From Aliagarivorans marinus DSM 23064 (GTDB lineage Bacteria; Pseudomonadota; Gammaproteobacteria; Enterobacterales; Celerinatantimonadaceae): 64,000 bases of DNA. How positions within the stretch are numbered: position 1 is the stretch's first letter; each line of letters starts with the position of its first letter. Location: NCBI RefSeq assembly GCF_000429485.1, contig NZ_AUBY01000010.1, positions 1 through 64,000 of the forward strand, in the 5' to 3' direction. Under the pieces are notes generated by a model. That model had not been told where the DNA came from, searched no databases, and saw nothing but the letters and a program-made list of their open reading frames with translations. The translations under genes and the position numbers were made by a program. This document shows positions 31,192-39,948 of this stretch, one piece after another.

Positions 31192-31281
31192 GATTACTAA
31201 GACACCCATAATAATGGGGCACGATTACTAAGACACGATTAGAGCTTAACAAGACACCCATGATAATTATAAGAGGTGTCT
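31192..31281. repeat. Cluster of AAGACAC repeats with a hairpin
   Basis: The 14-mer GATTACTAAGACAC occurs at 31192-31205 and 31223-31236, 31 bp apart. AAGACACCCAT occurs again near 31251, and its inverse GGTGTCT near 31275 can pair with it. This is all I see in the 267-bp gap 31132-31398. It looks like a remnant REP-type or IS-end structure. Confidence 0.55.
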
Positions 31282-31398
31282 CGTTAGAGAGGGATTGCTC
31301 AATATCTGAGCTTTCGGCAGTAGTAAGCTTTGTTCGAGAGCTGGCATCATAGAGAACGCTGTTTGGCTTATAGAAAATTAGTCCAGGGTGATAAATAA

Positions 31399-31908
31399 GT
31401 GAAGAGTTATAGTGACTTACTTAAAGAGAACGGACATAACGAAGTATATTTTGGCTGTTTGGGCTTTACTATCTCTAATGGCGAAGATATTGAAGACTTG
31501 CAAGTTGGCTATAGCTTAAAGCCCGATGGGAAAAAGATCGGTATATTGAAGAGGGGAGGCTGGAGAAAAAAGTGGCTGGTAATAGGTAATGACGCTGAAG
31601 TAGGCGATCCATTTTTCATCGATACTGCAAGCAAAGACTTAGAAGTCTACACCGCGATGCACGGTATGGGCTTATGGATTCCTGAGCGAGTCGCAAAATC
31701 TCTTGAGTCGTTTTTAGCTGCACTAGAGTACCTTTATAGTCTGGGTGAACAAGAGCACGCAAGAATATCCCCCGATAGCAAAACAATCACTGACTTGAGT
31801 GAGTTGCGTAGAATTGGTAAACGGTTGGTAGATATTACGGGGGAACAGGAATACTGGGAAAGCTTTTTGGTCCAATATCAAGATTGGTTAAGTGATAGTG
31901 TCGAGTAG
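31399..31908 (+). CDS. SUKH/SMI1-KNR4-like protein
   Basis: The 169-residue protein starts with GTG. The block KKWLVIGNDAEVGDPFFIDT followed by LEVYTAMHGMG resembles the core of SMI1/KNR4 (SUKH) proteins, many of which are immunity proteins for contact-dependent or polymorphic toxins. No toxin gene is adjacent. It is single, AT-rich, and followed about 50 bp later by an attC-like fold, so it could be an integron-type cassette. The assignment to SUKH is by pattern and not certain. Confidence 0.6.
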   Translation: MKSYSDLLKENGHNEVYFGCLGFTISNGEDIEDLQVGYSLKPDGKKIGILKRGGWRKKWLVIGNDAEVGDPFFIDTASKDLEVYTAMHGMGLWIPERVAKSLESFLAALEYLYSLGEQEHARISPDSKTITDLSELRRIGKRLVDITGEQEYWESFLVQYQDWLSDSVE

Positions 31909-31956
31909 TTTAAAGGGGCTCTAAATCTATTAGAGTCAGGGCCTTGCATAGCAAAA

Positions 31957-32018
31957 CCAAACGGCACGCCCCTATAGCTGGACTTCGCTTTGCTCGGCAG
32001 CTGTTGGCGGCGTTAGTC
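31957..32018 (+). other. attC-like imperfect hairpin
   Basis: An arm CGCCCCTATAGCTG pairs imperfectly with CAGCTGTTGGCG around a short loop, and the right side ends in GGCGTTAGTC, close to the GTTRRRY core of integron attC sites. The left core (CCAAACGG) departs from the RYYYAAC consensus. No integrase is present, so this would be an orphan or degenerate site. Confidence 0.35.
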
Positions 32019-32067
32019 CTAACTCATTCCGCCCAAAACGCGCTAGAAACAACAAACGCCAATCTAC

Positions 32068-32766
32068 CTACCCCACAACACACTCCACAAACAAAAAGTT
32101 TGGATGCGTAGACAAGCGTTGATAACACTCAGGATCACGCTCCTTCATCGCCTCGGCTGGCTTCCCTTCGCTTAGGTTCGCCACCACCATCCCGGCCTGT
32201 GCAATCGCGGCGAACAGCTCGGTGAGCGAGCGGCGGTAGAACTGCACCTCGACCGGCTGGCCGATGGTGTCCCACTCCTCAACGATCAGCTCGCGCTGGA
32301 AGTAGTTGCCCGACGGCGATACCTCAAAGTCCACCAGCGGGTGATGGGTGGAGAAGAAGAACTGTCCGCCCGGCTTTAGGATACGGCGGATATCGTTAAA
32401 CAGCGGCTGTAGGTCTTCAAGGTAGTGAATGGCCAGTGGGCAAACCACCACATCAAAGCTGTTGTCGGCTTCTTGCGGTAAGCCCTGCCCCATATCAGCG
32501 GCATAGGCCTGTAGTTGGTCGGCAAAGCGGGCTTTGACCATGGCCACAAAAGGCTCGGAGAGATCGACGGCGGTCACCTGTGCGCCTTGTGCGAGAAAGT
32601 ACTCGCTGTAGATACCGGAGCCACAGGCTAAGTCCAGCACGCGCTTGCCTTGCAGTGCAGGCAGCATTGCCTGCATGGATGGGCGCTCAAGCAAGGCGTT
32701 GTAGATATTGTCCTGCACGGCCTCGGCGTACTGGCTGGCAAACTGATGGTACATCGGTGCTGACAT
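32068..32766 (-). CDS. Class I SAM-dependent methyltransferase
   Basis: The 232-residue protein has motif I VLDLACGSGIYSEYFLAQG, VTAVDLS after strand 2, and FDVVVCPLAIHYLEDL as motif IV. It belongs to the Methyltransf_11/UbiE-like group; the substrate is unknown. The ATG at 32766 follows GGGAG; the longer in-frame reading overlaps the terminator at 32813 and is unlikely. It stands alone behind the rimK operon's terminator. Confidence 0.88.
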   Translation of the reverse strand: MSAPMYHQFASQYAEAVQDNIYNALLERPSMQAMLPALQGKRVLDLACGSGIYSEYFLAQGAQVTAVDLSEPFVAMVKARFADQLQAYAADMGQGLPQEADNSFDVVVCPLAIHYLEDLQPLFNDIRRILKPGGQFFFSTHHPLVDFEVSPSGNYFQRELIVEEWDTIGQPVEVQFYRRSLTELFAAIAQAGMVVANLSEGKPAEAMKERDPECYQRLSTHPNFLFVECVVG

Positions 32767-32812
32767 AGTGGGCTCCCAAATACGAAATCTAAGTAAAACG
32801 GCATTCAAACAG

Positions 32813-32848
32813 AAAGGCTCTGCTGAGTGTGTACTCAACAGAGCCTTT
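32813..32848 (-). terminator. Terminator of the rimK operon
   Basis: AAAGGCTCTG pairs perfectly with CAGAGCCTTT across a 16-base loop, with a T-rich tract on the minus strand. It lies 92 bp after the stop of the last gene of the operon (32940). Confidence 0.7.
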
Positions 32849-32939
32849 GTCTATTTTACCGATGCTTGCGCTGTTTCGCGAGCGAGCCAGATCAAAGCCT
32901 TTTACTTTCTACCATTTAAGCGCTTAACCGCTTGAACCC

Positions 32940-33404
32940 TTAACCACTCTCTACGCTGGCCAGAAAACTGGCTGACGGGTCTACCAGCACCTTGTCGGCC
33001 ATGCCCTCGCGGCCCAGCAGCATGGGGTAGCTCATATCTTGGCGGTCGGTGAGGGTTAGCTCAATCATCCGCTCCAGCGGCCCCATCTTCAGCAGGGTGC
33101 GGATCACGCTGCGCCGCTCCGTCTCGCCGTTGGAGGATTTCACCTTACGCGAATCATATAAGGGCGCACTGCAGCTTACCGTTTGGCTAAGGTTGTACAC
33201 ATCGGGATGCAGATCAAAGCTGACCCATGGCTTGCCCTGATGCTGGTAGCGCTGCAAGTTGTCGGCATGCAGTGAGGAGGTTTTCGCCCCGGTATCGATG
33301 CGCACTTCCACATCTTTGATCCCCAACTCCGGCAAGCTACACAGCTCAAGGTTGCCAATCACCAAACGCGGCGCTTGAGCGCTGTGGCTATTGCTATTAC
33401 TCAT
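32940..33404 (-). CDS. RimB-like retropepsin-type protease of the rimK operon
   Basis: The 154-residue protein has the aspartic protease motif in VRIDTGAKTSSLHA and a second family block YPMLLGREGM, as in the COG4067 ATP-dependent zinc protease-like family. In Pseudomonas the neighbour RimB is reported to trim the poly-glutamate that RimK adds to ribosomal protein S6. Here it overlaps the COG3608 gene by one base, so all three genes are translationally coupled. The name RimB is by position and family. Confidence 0.82.
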   Translation of the reverse strand: MSNSNSHSAQAPRLVIGNLELCSLPELGIKDVEVRIDTGAKTSSLHADNLQRYQHQGKPWVSFDLHPDVYNLSQTVSCSAPLYDSRKVKSSNGETERRSVIRTLLKMGPLERMIELTLTDRQDMSYPMLLGREGMADKVLVDPSASFLASVESG

Positions 33405-34414
33405 CAGTTTACGCTCTCCTCCAGCGCTTCCTGCATCTGCTCGATCTGCTCAGCGACTTCGTCCTCGTCGCTGCCGAAATAGGCAATGTGGTACATCGCC
33501 TCGCCTTCTTGCACCAAGGGGATGTTCTGCTTGCCAATCACAATCCCGGAACGGGTAGAGCGGCACTGCTCAATCAGCTCCCCCAGCGGGCTGTTGATCT
33601 GCGCCAGCGGCTCTCCTTCGTCCACCAATTTACCGAGCTTAGCAAACTCTTGCACAAAGCCGCTGGCACTGGCGCGGATCCACTCGCTGCGGTTGGCCAC
33701 AAACTGCGAGCCGCGCTGCTTAAGGCTGCGCTTACGCACCATGCCCAGATCAGACAGCACATTCAGCACGCCGCGCACTCCAATACGGATCGACAGCTCA
33801 TCGAAACGCAGCGCCTCGCCCGCCTCATACACCAATACCCGGGTTCCCTTGCGCACCGCCGCTTCACGCAATGAGCCATCGCGCAGTTGGGCGTTAAGCA
33901 GCACCGGCACCGCAAAAGCCTTGGCCAGAGCCAGCGTTTCTGAGTCGTCAAGGTCGGCACGGATCTGTGGCAGGTTAGAGCGGTGGATTGCTCCGGTATG
34001 CAGGTCGATACCGTAGTCGCACAGCCGCACAATCTGCTTGATAAAGGTGTGTGCTAAGCGCCCCGCCAAAGAGCCGCTGGCCGAACCGGGAAAGCAGCGA
34101 TTTAGGTCGCGCCGATCCGGCATATAGCGGCTTTGGTTAAGCACCCCGTACACATTCACCATCGGCACCAAGATCAGCGTACCAGCGCGCAGCTTTGGCT
34201 TGCTAACCATGAGTCGGCGGATGATCTCCACCCCGTTTAGCTCGTCGCCATGCAGCGCCGCGCTAACAAACACCGTAGGACCCGCTTTGCGCCCGCGCAT
34301 CACATACACCGGCAGCGACATTTGAGTATCGGTATACAGCTTGGCGATGGGCAGCTCAATCTTGCGCTGCTCGCCGGGGCGGATCTCCACCCCGGCAATG
34401 CTTAGCGCGCTCAT
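33404..34414 (-). CDS. Succinylglutamate desuccinylase/aspartoacylase-family protein (COG3608)
   Basis: The 336-residue protein is an M14-like zinc hydrolase: [11 protein letters not shown] carries the HxxE pair and YGIDLHTGA the third zinc histidine. A C-terminal beta-rich domain (near 250-310) follows. Family members deacylate amino acids, but this branch is linked to rimK in many genomes. It overlaps rimK by 4 bp and the protease gene by 1 bp. Confidence 0.9.
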   Translation of the reverse strand: MSALSIAGVEIRPGEQRKIELPIAKLYTDTQMSLPVYVMRGRKAGPTVFVSAALHGDELNGVEIIRRLMVSKPKLRAGTLILVPMVNVYGVLNQSRYMPDRRDLNRCFPGSASGSLAGRLAHTFIKQIVRLCDYGIDLHTGAIHRSNLPQIRADLDDSETLALAKAFAVPVLLNAQLRDGSLREAAVRKGTRVLVYEAGEALRFDELSIRIGVRGVLNVLSDLGMVRKRSLKQRGSQFVANRSEWIRASASGFVQEFAKLGKLVDEGEPLAQINSPLGELIEQCRSTRSGIVIGKQNIPLVQEGEAMYHIAYFGSDEDEVAEQIEQMQEALEESVN

Positions 34415-35316
34415 CCCTTACCTCGGGTGCGAGTAGCGCCCGGCTTGGCGTTTTTCTCGATAAACTCGAACACCAGCCCTGCAACGTCTTTATTGGTGGC
34501 TTTCTCGATGCCTTCCAGCCCGGGCGAGGAGTTCACCTCCATCACCACCGGTCCGTTTTTCGACTGCAGAATATCCACCCCGCAAACATTCAGCCCCATC
34601 ACCTTGGCGGCGTTAATGGCTGTGGCGCGCTCTTCTTTAGTTAGCTTCACCAACTGGGCGCTGCCGCCGCGATGCAGGTTGGAGCGAAACTCGCCGTCTG
34701 CTGCTTGGCGTTTCATTGCAGCCACCACTTTGCCACCGACCACAAAACAGCGGATATCGGCGCCGCCCGCTTCCTCGATAAACTCCTGCACCAAGATATT
34801 GGCGCGCAGCCCCATAAAGGCTTCGATAACGCTCTCGGCGGCTTTGTTGGTTTCGGCCAACACCACGCCAATGCCTTGGGTGCCTTCCAGCAGTTTGATC
34901 ACCACTGGCGCGCCGCCGACATTTTTGATCACGTCTTGGATCTTATCCGGCTTGCTGGCAAAGCCGGTGCGTGGCAGCCCTACGCCCTTGCGCGACAGCA
35001 GTTGCAAGGAACGCAGCTTGTCGCGCGAGCGGCTGATCGCGATGGACTCGTTCACACAAAAGGTGCCCATCATCTCAAACTGGCGCACCACCGCGGTGCC
35101 GTAGAAAGTGATGGATGAGCCAATCCGCGGGATCACCGCGTCGTATTTCGGCAGCACCTCACCGTTGTAGCGAACGGTGGGTTTGCTGCTGGTGATATCC
35201 ATATAGCAGTGCAAGGTATCGATGACATCAACCTGATGACCACGCGCCTCGCCCGCCTCAACCAAGCGACGGGTAGAGTACAGATCAGGATTACGTGACA
35301 AGATGGCAATGCGCAT
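34411..35316 (-). CDS. rimK: Ribosomal protein S6--L-glutamate ligase
   Basis: The 301-residue ATP-grasp ligase has the RimK features: [31 protein letters not shown] as the ATP loop, [19 protein letters not shown] and [15 protein letters not shown] with metal-binding E and N. It adds glutamate residues to the C-terminus of S6, tuning ribosomes. It is the first gene of a three-gene operon; the 270-bp gap upstream separates it from divergent hdfR. Confidence 0.95.
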   Translation of the reverse strand: MRIAILSRNPDLYSTRRLVEAGEARGHQVDVIDTLHCYMDITSSKPTVRYNGEVLPKYDAVIPRIGSSITFYGTAVVRQFEMMGTFCVNESIAISRSRDKLRSLQLLSRKGVGLPRTGFASKPDKIQDVIKNVGGAPVVIKLLEGTQGIGVVLAETNKAAESVIEAFMGLRANILVQEFIEEAGGADIRCFVVGGKVVAAMKRQAADGEFRSNLHRGGSAQLVKLTKEERATAINAAKVMGLNVCGVDILQSKNGPVVMEVNSSPGLEGIEKATNKDVAGLVFEFIEKNAKPGATRTRGKG

Positions 35317-35586
35317 TCTTTATATCCTCAGTCAGAGTTGCTATTGGGCTCGCCGCGTTGCGAAACCCTTGGGTGTTTAGACCGTAAGGCCCTTCGTTGA
35401 GAGCGGAACATACGCCTGCTTAGCGGCGAAGAAAAACGAATAGTTTTTGTCGTCATGACAAGCAACAGCTATCCCTATTTGGCTTCAACGCAGTCGCTGT
35501 TCGCATCGATCAATAGCGCTAGCTCTGCTTGGTGAATGGCGCTATAACTAAATGAACTACAAGGATTTAAGGCCTGTTCGCAGACT

Positions 35587-36462
35587 ATGGACGTCAAAGT
35601 ATTTAAAACCTTCCTCGAGGTGGCCGAGGTGAAGCACTTCGGTAAGGCCGCAGAGAATCTGTACATTACTCAGGCCGCCGTCAGCGCCCGAATCAAACAT
35701 TTGGAAGAGTATTTTGGTGGCAGCCTGTTTATTCGCAATCGCCATGGTATTCAGCTCACCTCTGCCGGAGAGCGCTTGGTGCCCTACGCCCAAACCTTGG
35801 TGCGCACCCTAAGCCAGGCCAAAGCAGAGCTGGATATCGCCCACAACCAACACGTGCAGCTAACTCTGGCCGGTACCGCCAATATCTGGGATGCCTTCTT
35901 GCAGTCGTGGCTGAATACCCTTATCGATGCCTTCCCAAACTATGCGTTTTTAGCCGAAAGCTCCACCCGCGAGCAGATCCAGCGCAGCCTGATGGAGCGC
36001 ACGCTGGATATCGGCATCACTCTCGACCCACTAAAAGCCGATGAGATCTACTCGCAGCAGCTGGCCGACCTGAGTTTGCAGCTGGTTTCTACCGAACAGC
36101 AAAGCACCGAGCAAGCGCTAGCAGAGAGCTATGTATTGGTGAACTGGGGAACCCGTTTTAGTGTTGAGCATCAAGCCCGCCACCCCGAGCTAGCAGGGCC
36201 CAAGCTGCGCACCTCTGACGGGCGTATCGCGCTGGATTACTTACTACAAAAGGGTGGCGCGGCCTACTTACCGACCACGCTAACCCAGCCTTTTGTGGAG
36301 TCCGGGCAGTTGTTTGTGCTGGAACAGCCGCAGTGGCAGCGCCCGGTGTATATCAACTATCACCGAGCCGCCGCCAAACTGGAAGAGATTAAGCGGGTGG
36401 AGGAGATCATCAGTCAAACCCGCCCCGCCACGGGTTATCTGATTTCGCAGGCGAGTGATTAG
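35587..36462 (+). CDS. hdfR: LysR-family regulator HdfR
   Basis: The 291-residue protein has an N-terminal winged helix (FLEVAEVKHFGKAAENLYIT with VSARIKHLEEYFGG) and a LysR effector domain. Its sequence and its placement beside maoP (yifE) match HdfR, which in enterics represses the flagellar master operon flhDC and activates other genes. The flagellar target is not assured in this organism. The ribosome site is weak. Confidence 0.82.
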   Translation: MDVKVFKTFLEVAEVKHFGKAAENLYITQAAVSARIKHLEEYFGGSLFIRNRHGIQLTSAGERLVPYAQTLVRTLSQAKAELDIAHNQHVQLTLAGTANIWDAFLQSWLNTLIDAFPNYAFLAESSTREQIQRSLMERTLDIGITLDPLKADEIYSQQLADLSLQLVSTEQQSTEQALAESYVLVNWGTRFSVEHQARHPELAGPKLRTSDGRIALDYLLQKGGAAYLPTTLTQPFVESGQLFVLEQPQWQRPVYINYHRAAAKLEEIKRVEEIISQTRPATGYLISQASD

Positions 36463-36530
36463 ACAAGGGGCTTTGTCCTTGCCTGCGTTTGTGCCTTTGG
36501 CATTACCTGTACAGATGGCGGAAGGCGGAT

Positions 36531-36600
36531 AACTGGGTCGAGCCCGGTCTATCTCAGGAGGCACGACCGTCGGCTACGTCCCGTTCAGCTCAACCCAGTT
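36531..36600. other. Imperfect long hairpin between hdfR and maoP
   Basis: AACTGGGTCGAGC near 36531-36543 is matched by GCTCAACCCAGTT at 36588-36600 with one mismatch, around a 44-base loop that contains shorter self-complementary parts. No T run follows. Convergent genes flank it, so it may be a terminator or a recognition site. Confidence 0.5.
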
Positions 36601-36623
36601 CCGCAAAACACCTTTAGCGTGGC

Positions 36624-36977
36624 TTAGTACACCTCGCCCAGCTCATCGCCCATTTGATAGCCGTAGTCATCATTGGCGGCCATCCGCTTGCTATTCAAGG
36701 TGTGAAAGCTGCGCCGTCCGCGCGCCAAGCGCAGGTACTTCAACCACACGCGCTCCAGCGCAGTTTTCGCTTTCAGCGGGTTGCGTAACACCTTGATAAA
36801 GTGGCGCTCCGCCGAGCTCTCCGGCAGCAAGGTGCCCAGCTCCAAGGCCAGCATGGTGTCGCCATACAGGCTCAACAGCTCCGATTCTGCCAGGGTAAAA
36901 TCGCCCGATTTTGAAAAGCCTCGGGGGAACTTGATGTCGTCATAGAAGCGCTTTCTACCGTAGCGAAACTCACTCAT
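36624..36977 (-). CDS. maoP: MaoP (YifE, DUF413), Ori macrodomain organiser
   Basis: The 117-residue protein shows the DUF413 pattern: RKRFYDDIKFPRGFSKSGDF, SLYGDTMLALELG and ERVWLKYLRLARGRRSFHTL. In E. coli, MaoP with a short cis site maoS shapes the Ori macrodomain, and the gene adjoins hdfR, as here. If the role is conserved, maoS-like DNA should lie close by and this window should be near the replication origin. Confidence 0.9.
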   Translation of the reverse strand: MSEFRYGRKRFYDDIKFPRGFSKSGDFTLAESELLSLYGDTMLALELGTLLPESSAERHFIKVLRNPLKAKTALERVWLKYLRLARGRRSFHTLNSKRMAANDDYGYQMGDELGEVY

Positions 36978-37201
36978 GTTAGTTACTCAATAAGGTTGTT
37001 GGAGAGCACAACATATCCAGCAAGCCAGCCTCTGACCAACGAAAGCTTTTTGTCTTTTCGATAAGCAATTTTAAATCACCGATGAACTCGCAAAAACTAT
37101 TTAAACCCGAACAACCTCAGCGCCCAAACTGGCGATACCAAGCACTTAGCGGTATAAGAACAGCACTACAACAAACAAGAAAATAACTTCGGGAAAGGTT
37201 T

Positions 37202-37948
37202 ATGCAACGCGTGTTAATCACCGGTTTATCCGGCACTTTAGGCCCGGTCGTGGCCGAATACTTCCGCCAGCAAGGGCTAGAGCTGGTTGTCTGGAATCAC
37301 CATCAAGTCTCCCCGCAAGATGCGGCGGCCAGCGAACAGTTTTGGCAGGCCAATCCGGTCGATGCCATCTGCCATTTGGCCATGGGCAGTGAAGACTGGG
37401 CAGCTTGGCTAGCGGCCAAGGCCGCACAGGCCAATATCCCCTATGTGTTTACCTCCACCGCGATGGTGTTTGATGCCGCCCAGCCCGGCCCGTATTCGAT
37501 CTTTGCCGAGCGCAACGCTGTCGATGAGTACGGCAAATACAAGATCCGCTGTGAAGACGCCATCTGGCAGGCCAACCCCGATGCCATGATCGCCCGCTTG
37601 GGCTGGCAGATAAACGACCAGCGCGGCGGCAACAACATGTTTGATCAGCTCTGCCAGCAGTTTGAACAGAACGGCGTGATTGAGGCGAGCAGCGAGTGGT
37701 TCCCCGCCACCTCACATATGCGCGATACCGCTGCTGGGCTCTATCAGCTACTGAGCAATCCCCAGCCGGGCTTGTTCCACTTCGACTCCAATGCCGAGCA
37801 GCGCCTGAGCTTCTACCAACTGGTGTGCAGCCTAAAGGCGCACTTTGATACCGATTGGGTGATTAAGGCCAACCAAGACTATGTGCATGACCAGCGCTTG
37901 CTCGAGGAGCGGGTTGCGATTGCGCCACTTAGCGCGTGGCTTGGCTGA
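37202..37948 (+). CDS. RmlD-like NAD(P)-binding sugar-nucleotide protein
   Basis: The 248-residue extended-SDR protein has LITGLSGTLGPVVAEYF (GxxGxxG-type loop), a TSTAMVFD strand and a Y-GKYK motif with catalytic Y and K. This matches the RmlD substrate-binding family that reduces dTDP-4-keto sugars, but it is shorter than RmlD and no rml operon is near. The cofactor and substrate remain open. GGAAAGG precedes the ATG. Confidence 0.8.
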   Translation: MQRVLITGLSGTLGPVVAEYFRQQGLELVVWNHHQVSPQDAAASEQFWQANPVDAICHLAMGSEDWAAWLAAKAAQANIPYVFTSTAMVFDAAQPGPYSIFAERNAVDEYGKYKIRCEDAIWQANPDAMIARLGWQINDQRGGNNMFDQLCQQFEQNGVIEASSEWFPATSHMRDTAAGLYQLLSNPQPGLFHFDSNAEQRLSFYQLVCSLKAHFDTDWVIKANQDYVHDQRLLEERVAIAPLSAWLG

Positions 37949-38111
37949 TAACTTGCCCAGCTATCCGGTCTCGGCAAAGGCTATGTTTGTAGCCTTTGCT
38001 TTACGTTCTAAATAAAAACTTTTTACGACTAGAGCAACATTCTAAGAGCCGCTACTCCAGTTCAACTACAGTGTTATTTTTGTCGATTGACTCAGTAACC
38101 AAGGAAGGTTG

Positions 38112-39617
38112 ATGGGAGCAAAGCCAAGGCCGCTGCGCGAACGTTTGTTTGTCCAACTGGGGTTGTGGTTGCGCTCGCTAAGACTCGAACATCCGGTAAC
38201 TCGCGCCAGTTTGGTCACAGTGACCGTGCTGCTGCTGTTTTTACTCAACCCCTTCGGCCTAAAAGACGCATCGCAACGGCACAGCGATAATCTGGTGCTC
38301 AACTTTAGCGCGTCGTTCTACCACGCTAGGCACCAGAACGATATCACGGTACTGCTGCTCGACGACCAGTACCTGCGCGACTACGCCAAGCGCTACCCCG
38401 TCGCCTACCCCGAACTTTCCCAACTGCTGTCGAACATTGCGCTGCTCAAGCCGCGCATGCTGTTTTTAGACTTTTTCCAACACCATATTCACTCCGACGG
38501 CTTTGAGTCGTGGCTGGCCACACTGCAGCGCCTTGAGCAGGGCGGGCTCAATGTGGTGATGGGCCGTCAGCCGTGGTACTGCGCCAATCAAGGTGAGGGC
38601 TTGCCGCAGCGGCTCGCCGAGGTCGGTGTGCGCTATGGCGCAGTGGCCTGGCGCGACGAGGAGCATTATTACCCCAGCTTTGTCACCGCCAAGATAGACA
38701 ACGACATCTGCCAAACTGAGCTTACCTATCCCAGTGCTGCCATGGCGATCTATGGCATCGATAGCGAACTGGCTCGCCCCGGTTGGCTGGCGCAGCAGCG
38801 CGCCGAGGGTGAGTTTAGCAATGCATTGGTGGTGCGCTGGCCAGATACCGCTCCGGATAAGCAGAACGTGTTCTTTAGCCAAGGCAAATGCAGCAATGCC
38901 CCCTCTGCGCCGCTGCTACGCAGTATCAAACGGATCTGGCATAGCTTCGGTTATGGGGTCAGCAATGCCGACAGCTACCAGCAGCGCAACCAGCAAGAGT
39001 GTCCGCCTTACCTAAGCCTCTCGGCGGCCACCCTGCTCGCCCCCGGCGCTTTGGGCCATCCCGAGGTACAAGCCGCGATTCGCGATCGCTTTGTGCTGAT
39101 CGGCTACGGCTTTACCGGTTCTGCCGATTTAGTCTTAACCCCGCTGCACGGCACCTTGCCCGGGGTTTACTACCATGCCGCCGCACTGGAGAACCTACTC
39201 ACCTATCAGCAGCACTATTGGCGAGTTCCTGAAGATGTGATGGGCAGTAATCTCAACCTGGCTGATCTGCTAGAAGGGATCCTGCAAACACTGGTGCTGT
39301 TTGCGGTGATGCTGTTTCGCTTTCGCTACTTAGAGCAGTCGCCCGCATTGTCGACCAGCGAGCTATCCCGATATGCCGTCTGGTTACTGTTGATTGTGTT
39401 CGCGCTGGTTGCGATGAGCTTAGCGCTAAGTATCTGGGGTTTTCGCTATGGCTTGGTCAACTGGTATGTCTACATGATGATATTTTTCATCAGCCTGCCT
39501 ACCTTGCTTCAGGTACTGCGAATGATGCTGCAAGCGCGCACTGCCCGGCTACTGGTAACCACCGAACGTTTACACCACCAAAAACACCTCAGTAAAAAAC
39601 TCAAGGAGGAGTTATGA
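38112..39617 (+). CDS. CHASE2-domain membrane protein without a known output domain
   Basis: The 501-residue protein has one transmembrane helix near 29-48, a large CHASE2 domain (about 65-380: ITVLLLDDQYLRDY, and KPRMLFLDFFQHH), and three helices at the end (about 395-475), followed by a short basic coiled tail. CHASE2 is an extracytoplasmic sensor usually attached to a cyclase or kinase, but none is present here. It overlaps the next small gene by 4 bp and heads a three-gene operon with an M48 lipoprotein. AAGGAAGG lies just before the start. Confidence 0.85.
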   Translation: MGAKPRPLRERLFVQLGLWLRSLRLEHPVTRASLVTVTVLLLFLLNPFGLKDASQRHSDNLVLNFSASFYHARHQNDITVLLLDDQYLRDYAKRYPVAYPELSQLLSNIALLKPRMLFLDFFQHHIHSDGFESWLATLQRLEQGGLNVVMGRQPWYCANQGEGLPQRLAEVGVRYGAVAWRDEEHYYPSFVTAKIDNDICQTELTYPSAAMAIYGIDSELARPGWLAQQRAEGEFSNALVVRWPDTAPDKQNVFFSQGKCSNAPSAPLLRSIKRIWHSFGYGVSNADSYQQRNQQECPPYLSLSAATLLAPGALGHPEVQAAIRDRFVLIGYGFTGSADLVLTPLHGTLPGVYYHAAALENLLTYQQHYWRVPEDVMGSNLNLADLLEGILQTLVLFAVMLFRFRYLEQSPALSTSELSRYAVWLLLIVFALVAMSLALSIWGFRYGLVNWYVYMMIFFISLPTLLQVLRMMLQARTARLLVTTERLHHQKHLSKKLKEEL

Positions 39618-39946
39618 AAGCCCTGTTTATGCTGCTGTTGATGTACACCGGCTCCCTATGGGCTGCCGATGGTTTTATCGTGACCGGCTTTTTCTTTGAC
39701 CCGGTTGAGCTGTGCCCCACGCCCGAGCAAAGCGCCAACTGCAACGCAGTGTCACAAGCCGAACTAACCCAAGAGAACTATCCGGTGATTGCCCACCAGC
39801 AACCGTTCTTTCAAATCGATACCGGCAATGCTAAGCAGTGGGTCAATCAGGCTCACGTGCAGGTGGGGGTGAGCGATCTGATTGTGACCCGCCCTGCCGA
39901 GGCCCAGCAAGAGGAAACCTACGGCCTACCCGGATTGGGGGATTAG
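39614..39946 (+). CDS. Small exported protein of the CHASE2 operon
   Basis: The 110-residue protein has a signal peptide (MKALFMLLLMYTGSLWA, cut near WAA-DG) and two cysteines in CPTPEQSANC. No family is recognised. Its ATG overlaps the CHASE2 stop (ATGA), and the M48 lipoprotein begins 3 bp after it. The mature protein of about 92 residues is probably periplasmic and may couple the two neighbours. Confidence 0.8.
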   Translation: MKALFMLLLMYTGSLWAADGFIVTGFFFDPVELCPTPEQSANCNAVSQAELTQENYPVIAHQQPFFQIDTGNAKQWVNQAHVQVGVSDLIVTRPAEAQQEETYGLPGLGD

Positions 39947-39948
39947 CA

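Noticed and set aside
31192-31281. Possible CRISPR array
   Set aside because: Only two full repeats of 14 bp with one short spacer, and no cas gene in the window.
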